Shown: piece after piece, positions 56,435 through 64,000 of the stretch
Layout: every line of letters starts with the position of its first letter
Position numbering within the stretch: the first letter of the stretch is position 1
Origin: Sordariomycetes sp. S80-01Y
Lineage: Eukaryota > Ascomycota > Sordariomycetes
Direction of reading: 5' to 3'
Assembly: GCA_037042185.1 (NCBI GenBank)
Contig: JAXQJY010000033.1
Coordinates: forward strand, 2,108,001-2,172,000
DNA: 64,000 bases
Position numbers and translations under genes: made by a program
Notes under the pieces: generated by a model
What the model was told of the DNA's origin: nothing
What the model saw: only the letters and a program-made list of their open reading frames with translations
Database searches by the model: none

Positions 56435-57160
56435 CTAGGAGATATCCATGCCCCTAGCATCATCAAAAACCAAGAAGCTCGCCTCCTCGAAGTCGCCATC
56501 AACGGCCATGTTCTCCTGATCTACGACATGTTGGGTAGCCTTGCCCTGGACCCGAGACTTGGGCACAGCCATGATTCTAGCATTGCCCATCCCCGTCGAT
56601 GCCAGGCTCCCGTCGCCAGCCGAGTCTTCCATCCAGACTTGCACAGGATCCTCGGTTTCGTCGGAAATGAAACGCTTGCGAGTGTTGCCTGTCGAGGCGG
56701 TGCTGTCGGTGCTTTCTTGCGACATAGTGAGCCCAGGAATCTCATCCAAGCCCGGGAGATCGTCATCCGTGTCGCAACGGGCGTCAGGTTGAGAGTCCAG
56801 TCCTCCAACTCTGTTGATTCCGCAGAAAGGCAAGAGCTCTCTTGACGTAGCTCTCTGCGCCTTTGGCGGAGTAGATGAGACCTGAGTCGACTTCGGGCCA
56901 GTGGGGAGCGGGGTGTTGTCCGTCCACAACTTGAACGCACTCGGGCCAACAGTCTTGTAACCCTCCGGAACGGACTTGCGGACGCGCATGCCGACCGATA
57001 GAAGGTTGGACTCGACATTGGCTGGTAGTCGAGGCGAGCGCAAAGGTCCGACGCTGTCGCTGGGGGATTCGGAGCGAGCTTGGAAGAACGAGGTGATCTG
57101 GCGCTGAGAGGGGTCGGAGGCGGCGCCTGCGAAGGGACGCTTCACACGTGGGTTGGACAT
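56435..57160 (-). CDS. Ribonucleotide reductase inhibitor, Dif1/Spd1 family (RNR_inhib)
   Basis: Intronless, 241 residues from ATG 57160. The N-terminal half carries the family core KRPFAGAASDPSQRQITSFF and then SNLLSVGMRVRKSVPEGYKT (about 51-70), which in Dif1, Spd1 and Hug1 binds RNR small subunits or controls their nuclear import. Residues 19-26 (QRQITSFF) fit the PIP-box consensus, suggesting contact with PCNA and possibly CRL4-Cdt2-dependent turnover, as known for Spd1. The remainder is disordered, acidic and Ser/Thr-rich. Three CGCGT motifs 440-460 bp upstream resemble MBF sites. It converges with the Gemin2-like gene, 215 bp between stops. Confidence 0.85.
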   Translation of the reverse strand: MSNPRVKRPFAGAASDPSQRQITSFFQARSESPSDSVGPLRSPRLPANVESNLLSVGMRVRKSVPEGYKTVGPSAFKLWTDNTPLPTGPKSTQVSSTPPKAQRATSRELLPFCGINRVGGLDSQPDARCDTDDDLPGLDEIPGLTMSQESTDSTASTGNTRKRFISDETEDPVQVWMEDSAGDGSLASTGMGNARIMAVPKSRVQGKATQHVVDQENMAVDGDFEEASFLVFDDARGMDIS

Positions 57161-58012
57161 TTTGTGTGACGGATAGGTTCTGTCGAGGAAGGACAAAAGG
57201 ATTGCTCGGTGTGGTGATGCGCAAGGCGGTTGCTGGGGCAGTACGTAGCCAATGGCTGCGAAATGATGAATGCGGCGTTTATCTTCCGCTGTATGTCTCA
57301 GCAATTCTCGGGAGCGAGGAGCGCAGTATAGTGGCTGCTTTGCGCAATCGCAGTACCATGTATAAAGGAAAGTCGAAATCAAAGCTGAGGGGAGCAGAGT
57401 GGAGAGTGTCAAACGGCGAAATGAGCGAAGGTGTGTTTTGGTTCGGTGAAATGTGGGAGGAGGTGGGAGATGAAGGTTGCGTCAGAGAGGCGAGGAGGGA
57501 GAGCAGGGAAAAAGGCTGGCTGGGCTGGGGAGGCTTGTTCCTGCCAGTGGGCTGTGAGATGATGATGACCATGTGGGTCTGCGAAGACCCTGCAGGACCG
57601 CGTTCTGGTCGCGTTTTCGCGTAAAGTGGCTACTTAGTCAGCCCTCAGGCCAATTGGCGATCGCCGCAACGTACCTTGTAGGCCATGGCAAGATGCATGG
57701 GTACCCGTGGCGATCATATATGTAGCTTCAAAAGAAAAAAAGGAAAAAGAGAAGAAGAAAAGATAATTGAAAATAGAACAAAGTAAGCCAGCTGTTTATT
57801 TTACAATTGATTGCGGGCTGTATGATTGTTGAAGGAAAGCCATCTTTAAGGTATTGTCGTTGTCTGTTGCAACTGCGGGCCACTGGCACAGCGGGTCCTC
57901 TGCCTTACACTGAATTCAACCTATGCTCAACGCGACTCGACTTAGATCTCCACTTTTTTATCTTCGCGGCTTGATACTTCATATTGTCTGCGTTTGTCCA
58001 AGCAGGTAGGCA
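57161..58012. other. Intergenic region with MCB-like cluster
   Basis: Divergent promoter region between the RNR inhibitor and the broken APH gene. Purine-rich A/G runs lie near 57728-57765. No gene is supported. Confidence 0.55.
57599..57622 (-). promoter_or_regulatory. Cluster of three MCB-like sites (ACGCG)
   Basis: CGCGT occurs at 57599-57603, 57610-57614 and 57618-57622, that is, three ACGCG on the strand of the RNR inhibitor gene within 24 bases. MBF (Mbp1/Res1-Cdc10) binds ACGCG(T/A) and drives S-phase genes such as RNR and its regulators. Confidence 0.5.
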
Positions 58013-58959
58013 ATGGAAGGCTCGCAATCTCCTATTTCAGCAGCATATGCTGTGTTGCGCTCGCGTGGCAAGCAAGCGTGGCAATCACTTTATCAGGTCA
58101 AGGCCAGAGCGGCGAGGAAAGCTAGGGGACAAGAAGGGTCCTCAGACGAATCGGAATCGGAAGAGGACATCGAGCCAGGTAGCTTCACACCTTTTGTCTT
58201 GACTGAACTCCTTTGCCCAACCAACAACAATACGGAATAGACGCCTTGGTGTTGTAAAGTTCGTTTAACCGCAAAGTTATTCTTCATCCTGACAATACTT
58301 TCGTCAAATTTGGAAAACGTATCGCCATTGGAGAAGCAGACGCGCTCAGAGTCGCTGCGCACGCCGGAGTTCCGGTACCCTGCGTCCGCGATGTGCACAA
58401 GGCTCCCGACACTCGAGTTCATATTCGCATGGACTACATCCAAGGACAGCCTCTCGATAAACTGTGGTCCGCCTTGTCTGCAGTTCAGAAGCAAGACATA
58501 GCCCGACAGCTGCGGGCAATAGTACAAAAGATGAGATCCGTGACCCCTCCCTCAGGTTTCTTCGGCGCTTGCGACGGTACCGAGATTCGGGACACGAGAC
58601 TTTACTTCACATATCATGTTCGGCCGTGTCGCGATGAGGTAGATTTCAACGAATTCCTTCTTTTAGGTATCTATGAACGAACACCTTAGCTCTTGCGAGA
58701 AGCGCTTTCTCGACGACTAAGAACTGACTATCGCGTTGTCCTCTCACACTGCGATCTTACGCCTAAGAATATATTGGTTAAAGATTGCAAGATTGTCGCC
58801 ATTGTTGACTGGGAAGATGGCGGATGGTACCCAGAGTATTGGGAATACGTTAAGTTCTTTCAGCGCAGTGCTGACAATGACTGGAGGCAGCACGCTCAGT
58901 ATATATTTCCCGAGCTCTACCATGATGAATTAGTTGACTTTGTTGCGCCATCTAAGTAG
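58013..58959 (+). pseudogene. APH/choline-kinase-like phosphotransferase gene with in-frame stop codons
   Basis: With one intron (58179-58240, GTAGCT...GAATAG) a 294-codon frame runs from ATG 58013 to TAG 58957. Motifs of an intact kinase are present: KVILHPDNTFVKFG, IAIGEADALRVAA, IRMDYIQGQPLDKLW, catalytic LSHCDLTPKNILV and IVDWEDGGWYPEYWEY. Two stops interrupt it: TAA at 58255 and TAG at 58687. Both can be read as CAA and CAG (Gln) changed by a C-to-T step in a CpA context, the RIP signature. The first stop could be bypassed by a later acceptor (58276, GCAAAG) in the same frame; no plausible intron removes the second. I call it a recent pseudogene. Confidence 0.8.
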
Positions 58960-59837
58960 GAAGACTCGTAGCTAGTACACAGGGAACATGGTCGTTCTTT
59001 CCCTTTCTCTCATAACTCTTAGGAATCTATAAATCGCATAAGCGTCACTGAGCAAGATACTGATCATCAGCCTTCATGGTTGCATCAATCATCCCGCCGA
59101 CCCCCGCGTCGAATTGCTGTTGTCAGGTAGCTCGCATAACACAGCATCCGCAACGCGAATTCAATACACTGCTCTAAATTACTCTTACAAGTAGCTGTAT
59201 CTCAGCCAGCTCTTCACGTCTACTTGGCCATACAATGTATAACGCCCTAAGATGTTTATACCAGTCCCCGGGGAGTGAGTCATGTTGGTGACGCGGATAT
59301 CTCGTGGCTGGAGGGGTAAGCATTCGAGCTCCTCATTGCTGAGGCGAACATCACAAGCAACAGACGCAGCCGACGAATTCGTGGAAACCATTGAATTTCG
59401 CAAAGCACAGTGCCATCATCCATCTAACTGCACCCGGGTATGAAGCGATCATCAACCAGCGGTTCCACGTCCTCACGTCTAGCCTTCCCAGACGCTCATG
59501 AAATGCTTTCTCCAGCTATCCACCCCATGCAGTGCTTTTGAGTTCCTTCTTGCCTCCAAGAGTCGACTCTGGTACAAGATGCGTGACGAAAAAACGAGAA
59601 AAGCTCATGTGCCATGCAAGTCCGGAGACCCCAAACGCCCCTGTTTTGGGTGTTCCATCGTCTATCTGCAAACAAATTTGTGTATGTTCCGCAGTGCCGG
59701 GTTGTGTCTAGCCTAGGCGCCCACGTTCATGATGTTGATGATGTTCGTGCGTTGCAGATCGAAGATGTCCACCGAGAGATTGAACCGTAGAAGTCGTGAG
59801 TACCCAAAGAAAGAAACCGGTCGCGCGGGCGACGAGT
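58960..59837. other. Intergenic region
   Basis: No supported gene; 3' flank of the ribosomal protein gene at the right end. Confidence 0.6.
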
Positions 59838-60361
59838 TTACTTCCTGCGGAAAGAGCAGCCCTCAGTAAGACGGGCCTTGCCACCGGTGGGCTGGCACAG
59901 GACGGTGGTGCAGCCCTGGCAGATGACGACGGTCTGGGCGTGCGAGAAGACGGTGGTGATGGTGAAGCAGCCGGGGCACTTGACATCCATGAAGAAGGAG
60001 CGGGGGGCGGGCACAAGGGTCTAATGGACATGTTAGGAAGTGTCGTCGTGAATGGGAGTCGTCGTGCTGGCTATCGTACCTTGAGCTTGTGCTTCTTGGC
60101 CTCAGCCTGAGGGGCCGGGTTCAACAAGTCGACGGCGAGCACCTGCGCAGCACTTCGTCAGTATTCTTTCCTTCCGATAGCTGTATCCGAGCCCTATATT
60201 TGACGATGCTTCGCACCTGTGGTGCCTGTGGTGTCGTGTGCCCTTCTTGGCCGATGTATGCGCCACCTCCAAAAATCCTCGATCTCTAATCTTCGTCCCA
60301 GGCATTCCGGCTGAAGCGATCGTCGTTGGGCTCGAATAAAGGGTCGTCGGTAGCTTACCAT
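59838..60361 (-). CDS. rps27: 40S ribosomal protein eS27 (S27)
   Basis: Three exons: 60361-60359 (just the ATG), 60142-60080 and 60020-59838; 82 residues. Introns are 216 and 59 bp. The protein begins [20 protein letters not shown], includes [18 protein letters not shown] and ends EGCSFRRK, nearly invariant in fungi. The four zinc cysteines are in CPGC and CQGC. The ATG-only first exon followed by a longer first intron is common in fungal ribosomal protein genes. It is a small-subunit structural protein. Head-to-head with the phosducin-like gene. Confidence 0.97.
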
Positions 60362-60789
60362 GGTGACTGTGTGACTCGAGATATATTTGACAGCGGGATC
60401 TTGCGAATGTCGATGGTTTGACGATAGTTGGCGACGATTTGAGTGCTCGCAAGATGCGTGAGTGAAGAGAAATGGTGGCCAGTGGAGGGGGCTGTCCGTA
60501 TGGCCTAGCCTGGAAATTTCCACGGATCCGTAACAGTGGAGTAGGGCAAAGCTGCCCTCGGAGGTTAGCTCCGCCCATTGGGCAAAAATTGGGGGTGGAT
60601 CACCGTGGTGCGCTTGCACAAATTATGCAAATTCTTATGCATCGCGCTATGCAGCCTTGCGACAGCTCCACGCGGTGATGCAACTGCTGCCTTCGACCAC
60701 TTTCGAAGCTCGATCCGTTGCGACAAGTGTCGCTTCCCCTTGCATTCAACCCTATTCCTGGCACCTTGGACATCAACCGGTAGTTCAAG
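60362..60789. other. Divergent promoter of rps27 and the phosducin-like gene
   Basis: 428 bp. No coding frame with motifs. Confidence 0.6.
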
Positions 60790-61620
60790 ATGGCAGCTCC
60801 CGGGGATCAGCGTATCGCTGTTCCAGTGGACGATCCTAACGCCGATACCGAGTGGTATGCTTTGCTGCCCCTCCATGTTTGATCGCGGGGCTCTGACACG
60901 ACCAGGAACGATATTCTGCGCAAACAGGGCGTTATCCCCGAGAAACCGCCAAGTCCGACGCCTATGATCGAGGAGGCGATTCTCGAAGGCCGAAGACTAG
61001 CGCATGAAAACCGGTTAGAAGGCAAGGATCTTGACGAGCTCGACGAATTAGAGGACGACGAGGACGAGGCCTTCCTCGAGGAGTATAGGAAGAAGCGCAT
61101 AGCTGAACTCAGCACTATTGAGAAGAAGGCGATTCATGGAAGCGTCTATCCGATATCGAAGCCCGAGTACCAGCGCGAAGTCACCGACGCCTCCAAAAAT
61201 GGGCCGGTCTTCGTCAACCTGATCTCCTCGATGGGCACGAACGTGGAGTCGAGGGTACTGTCAGAGCTGTGGAAACAGGCGGCGCAGGAGTATGGGGATA
61301 TCAAGTTCTGCGAAATCAGGGCAAGCCAGGCTATAGAAAACTATCCTGAGCGGAACACGCCTACGGTATTGGTGTACAAGAATGGCGACATCGTGAAGCA
61401 GCTGGTCACATTGGCCACCATCGGAGGTGTGAGGGCCAACATGCAAAAGATTGACGACATGCTCGTCGAGGTCGGCGCAGTGGCTGACTCTGATATCAGA
61501 GTCGCCAAGAGGAGGCGCGCTGCCGAGGACGCAGAGGAGGAGCGGCTTGCTGGGAAAACTATCAAGACTGGCACTGCTGGGCATTCAAGAGGCGACGACT
61601 CGGACAGTGATTGGGATTGA
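60790..61620 (+). CDS. plp2: Phosducin-like protein 2 (Plp2/PhLP2 type)
   Basis: Two exons, 60790-60854 and 60906-61620, give 259 residues. The 51-bp intron (GTATGC...GACCAG) joins DTEW to NDILRKQGVIPEKPPSP, the PhLP2 hallmark. An acidic stretch (DELDELEDDEDEAFLEEYRKKR) follows, then a thioredoxin-like domain from about 95 (VYPISKPEYQREVTDASKNG, NTPTVLVYKNGDIVKQLV) without a CxxC redox pair. The C-terminus is basic then acidic (DDSDSDWD). Plp2 works with the cytosolic chaperonin CCT to fold actin, tubulin and other clients and is essential in yeast. Confidence 0.95.
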
Positions 61621-62043
61621 AGCTTAGAATAATGCAGTCAATAAGGCCGCAAGGCTACCTTACTCAGGTGCAACTACCGCTGCCCCTCATGTTCGCCTCG
61701 AAGGGCGGAGTCCTGACACAACGTCTTATAAGGTGAGTCACAGACATTTACAGCCGCCTGTAGCAATTGCGCGAGATATGTAACCCATACATGATGCTAC
61801 ACCGAACATGTCTGCTGCCATGCCGCTTATTGGAGCTTTTGTAGGTAGCACAGCTTCAGAACCGAAAGGAGACGAGCGTGATGACGTGGGGCAGGACCCT
61901 TGTTTACGAGATAAGTCGCGTGCCCCATCACGCGCGTCTCTGTCCTTCTTTCATCACCGCGCCGGGCAATTCCCCTCCGACCGGCCGGCAGCCTTATTTC
62001 CTCGATGGTGCGAAAGAGCTACTCCCCGACACATATTCCGAAC
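61621..62043. other. Intergenic region and promoter of the LRR gene
   Basis: No supported gene. Confidence 0.6.
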
Positions 62044-63654
62044 ATGGCCGACGAACCTTCACTGCCGCCTCTGCCGGCGGTGTCTTGGGACGCGGAGACC
62101 CAGAGCTTCTCCAACAACCCGCGGAAACGCGGGCGAGCGCCGCGCCGAATGAGCACCGCGTCTGCCAACAACTACAACTCGAGCGATCCGGCTGTCTTCT
62201 CGAGCGACGATGACCCTGCTCTTGATAATTACGTTGAGGGCCGCAAAAAGAAGCGCTATGTCGGATCTTGGTTCCAGCAGCAGCCAGCTTCCTCGGACCC
62301 CGTCGAAATGTCAAAGTCCGAAGGGAAGCGCAAATTGACGCGCGAGTTTGACAGTGGTGTCTTCTTGTGCAGTGATGATTCAATAGAAGACATGGACGTT
62401 CCGGCTGCCTTCCAGATCCCCGCGCGGCCAAAGCTCTCGCAACTAGAGGTTGCCCCTTCGCGTACCTCAGAAGCAGAACGGCAGCTACAGTCAAAGATTC
62501 GCGAGAGCCTCGACAACGGCACGGAGATCATTGATTGCTGGAATCTGGACCTGCAGGAGATCTCGAACGAGACGTTACAGCCGTTATCGCAGTTCGAGTA
62601 CATCCCTCAAGTAATCAAGGGGGTAGCGTTCGAGCAGAAAGACCCCGAGCTAAAGTTGCTTCTGGCTCAGAATCGATTGAACCGACTACCGGGGACTCTG
62701 TTCGACGTCACACAGTTGACTACGCTTAGTCTACGCAACAATGCGCTCACCGAGATCCCACCGGCAATCCGCAAGCTTTGTAACCTGCAGGAGCTCAACT
62801 TGTCGCAAAATCGCCTGCGCAACCTTCCAGCCGAGATCCTCGAGCTACTCAATGCGGATGCCAAGCTGCAGAAGCTTATAATCCATCCGAATCCTTTCCT
62901 CCAACCCGACCAAGGCGACGAGATATTCGAGATATTGGACGATGGAGAAGGGACTTTCCATACCGAGCATGATCTGGATATGGAACTCGAGGAAGAAGAA
63001 ACCTGGATGCCCCTAGAGGTGGCGGAAGGGACTCAACCGCGCTTGTTGACCCGCCGATTAGCTCGATCCCCTCTGCAGGTGACCGACTCCTTTGGCAGGA
63101 CGAAGCCTGGAACGTTTACTCTGCCCTCTACTGGAGGAACCATTGAAGTGGAAGAAATTTACAAGAAGCGAATGATCAGCCAACCGGAGGCCCAGCACTG
63201 GACTGAGAGTAGAAGTAGTGGTTCCCGAGGAGAGTCCATGGTTCCAAGTCTTATTGAAACTGTACTGCGGAGCTGCCACAAGAGCGTACATTTGTCACAG
63301 TTCAAGAGCCTCTTGTCCGATGATTTCGCCGGCATCCGTCAGTTGCTCGATCGGGCTGTCGAGCAAAAGGCGATCGGTGGCTTGACGTGCTCGCGCTGCC
63401 GGAGGACGATCGTGGTTCCGACTCTATCTTGGATCGAATGGCGTGAGATCAATACAATGACGCCTTTCCGCAAGATACCTGGTAGGTATCTGCTCGAGTC
63501 GTTGAGTGAGGTGGATGACGAGTTGGTCGTGCCCTTTCTACACCGTGCATGCTCCTGGCGGTGCGGTCCTGGCAAGGAGCACAGCGGCTGGGAGTTCCCC
63601 AAGGGATGCCAAGGGATGACGGAAGGTTATGTCTATCAAGGTATGGTGGCATGA
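62044..63654 (+). CDS. Leucine-rich-repeat protein with C-terminal Cys motifs
   Basis: Intronless, 536 residues from ATG 62044 (MADEPSLPPLPAVSW); an in-frame ATG at 62005 would add 13 residues. The N-terminus is basic and has the FSSDDDPALDNY and KKKRYVGSWF motifs. Three to four LRRs lie at about 203-285 (LKLLLAQNRLNRLPG, LTTLSLRNNALTEIP, LQELNLSQNRLRNLP). The C-terminal third has a CSRC pair and, about 70 residues later, CSWRC, possibly a zinc-binding site. The basic N-terminus suggests a nucleus-located scaffold. The family is conserved in filamentous fungi as far as I recognise it, but its function is not known to me. Confidence 0.88.
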   Translation: MADEPSLPPLPAVSWDAETQSFSNNPRKRGRAPRRMSTASANNYNSSDPAVFSSDDDPALDNYVEGRKKKRYVGSWFQQQPASSDPVEMSKSEGKRKLTREFDSGVFLCSDDSIEDMDVPAAFQIPARPKLSQLEVAPSRTSEAERQLQSKIRESLDNGTEIIDCWNLDLQEISNETLQPLSQFEYIPQVIKGVAFEQKDPELKLLLAQNRLNRLPGTLFDVTQLTTLSLRNNALTEIPPAIRKLCNLQELNLSQNRLRNLPAEILELLNADAKLQKLIIHPNPFLQPDQGDEIFEILDDGEGTFHTEHDLDMELEEEETWMPLEVAEGTQPRLLTRRLARSPLQVTDSFGRTKPGTFTLPSTGGTIEVEEIYKKRMISQPEAQHWTESRSSGSRGESMVPSLIETVLRSCHKSVHLSQFKSLLSDDFAGIRQLLDRAVEQKAIGGLTCSRCRRTIVVPTLSWIEWREINTMTPFRKIPGRYLLESLSEVDDELVVPFLHRACSWRCGPGKEHSGWEFPKGCQGMTEGYVYQGMVA

Positions 63655-64000
63655 GATTTTCATTGTTGGCTGCAAGGCGTTCAGAGGGATTCCGGAGCAA
63701 CGGCTCGAACTTGTTGCATTATCTGCCAGTATACATATTCAGGGCGTTGTAAGCTCAGGAGTTTGAACATAAATGAATATCAAGGTACTTTATCCAGTTT
63801 TCACATCCTTCCTCGACCTACTGAAATAAAGATTTGGAGTCCTGTCCCCTTTACCCCTTTTTGGGAGTGCTGGCGCATGCCCCACATCATTCTATCGGTA
63901 GTGGGGTGACTCCGAGTTGGAGTTATCAATCACCTGCCCAGCAACAGCGTCAGCTGTCGCAGCACATCATCCGCCGGTCTTCTCCTACGTCCCTGTACTT
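63655..64000. other. Window end, intergenic
   Basis: 3' flank of the LRR gene; nothing else is seen. Confidence 0.6.

Overview
The window is nuclear DNA of a filamentous ascomycete (Pezizomycotina, most likely Sordariomycetes). The evidence is many 46-72 bp GT...AG introns with CTAAC/CTGAC branch sites, and genes typical of this group: a ham-4/SLMAP-type STRIPAK protein, a Clr5-domain protein, a pho-4-type phosphate permease, a laccase ending in DSGL, a proteinase-K-type subtilisin and a PL1-type pectate lyase. The species cannot be fixed from sequence alone. I rebuilt gene structures by hand by matching splice sites, phase and family motifs. No tRNA, CRISPR array or intact transposon was seen.

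Layout. 0-8 kb: 3'-truncated secreted subtilisin (-), a RidA-family protein (+), a type-B carboxylesterase (-), and a decayed aminoglycoside-phosphotransferase-like (APH) pseudogene (-). 8-20 kb: an accessory, catabolic-looking block with a Dal5-type MFS permease (+), a large secreted pectate lyase (+), homocysteine S-methyltransferase-like enzyme (+), dienelactone hydrolase (+), FAD-dependent oxidoreductase (-) and an SDR (+). 21-34.4 kb: mostly housekeeping genes, namely NC2-beta/Dr1 (+), an Hst2-type sirtuin (+), laccase (-), a five-exon Mgr2/Romo1 gene whose exons are all too short to be seen as single long ORFs (-), ham-4/SLMAP (+), an SDR-like enzyme (+) and COX16 (+).

34.4-41.9 kb is gene-poor, with one acidic hypothetical protein (+). 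41.9-47.2 kb: Clr5-domain protein (+), a membrane hypothetical (-), PRP38 (+), mitochondrial GatA/HER2 (-). 47.3-48.6 kb is an AT-rich island with a 140-bp element and the stump of a secreted-protein gene. 48.6-64 kb: an acidic hypothetical (-), pho-4-type Na/phosphate permease (-), Gemin2/SIP1-like protein (+), a Dif1/Spd1-type ribonucleotide reductase inhibitor (-), a second APH-like gene broken by stop codons (+), ribosomal protein eS27 (-), phosducin-like protein Plp2 (+) and a nuclear-looking LRR protein (+).

Functional themes. Secreted degradation (subtilisin, pectate lyase, laccase) sits with uptake and small-molecule catabolism in the left third. Mitochondrial biogenesis (Mgr2, COX16, GatA) and core RNA, chromatin and cell-cycle genes fill the right part. 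The most interesting signals are: the hidden Mgr2 gene; an RNR-inhibitor gene with a PIP-box-like motif and a cluster of three MCB-type sites upstream; an APH gene whose stop codons both look like CpA-to-TpA mutations; an EF-hand-type loop in the subtilisin propeptide; and the bacterial-style modular pectate lyase. I found no clearly novel multi-gene system.
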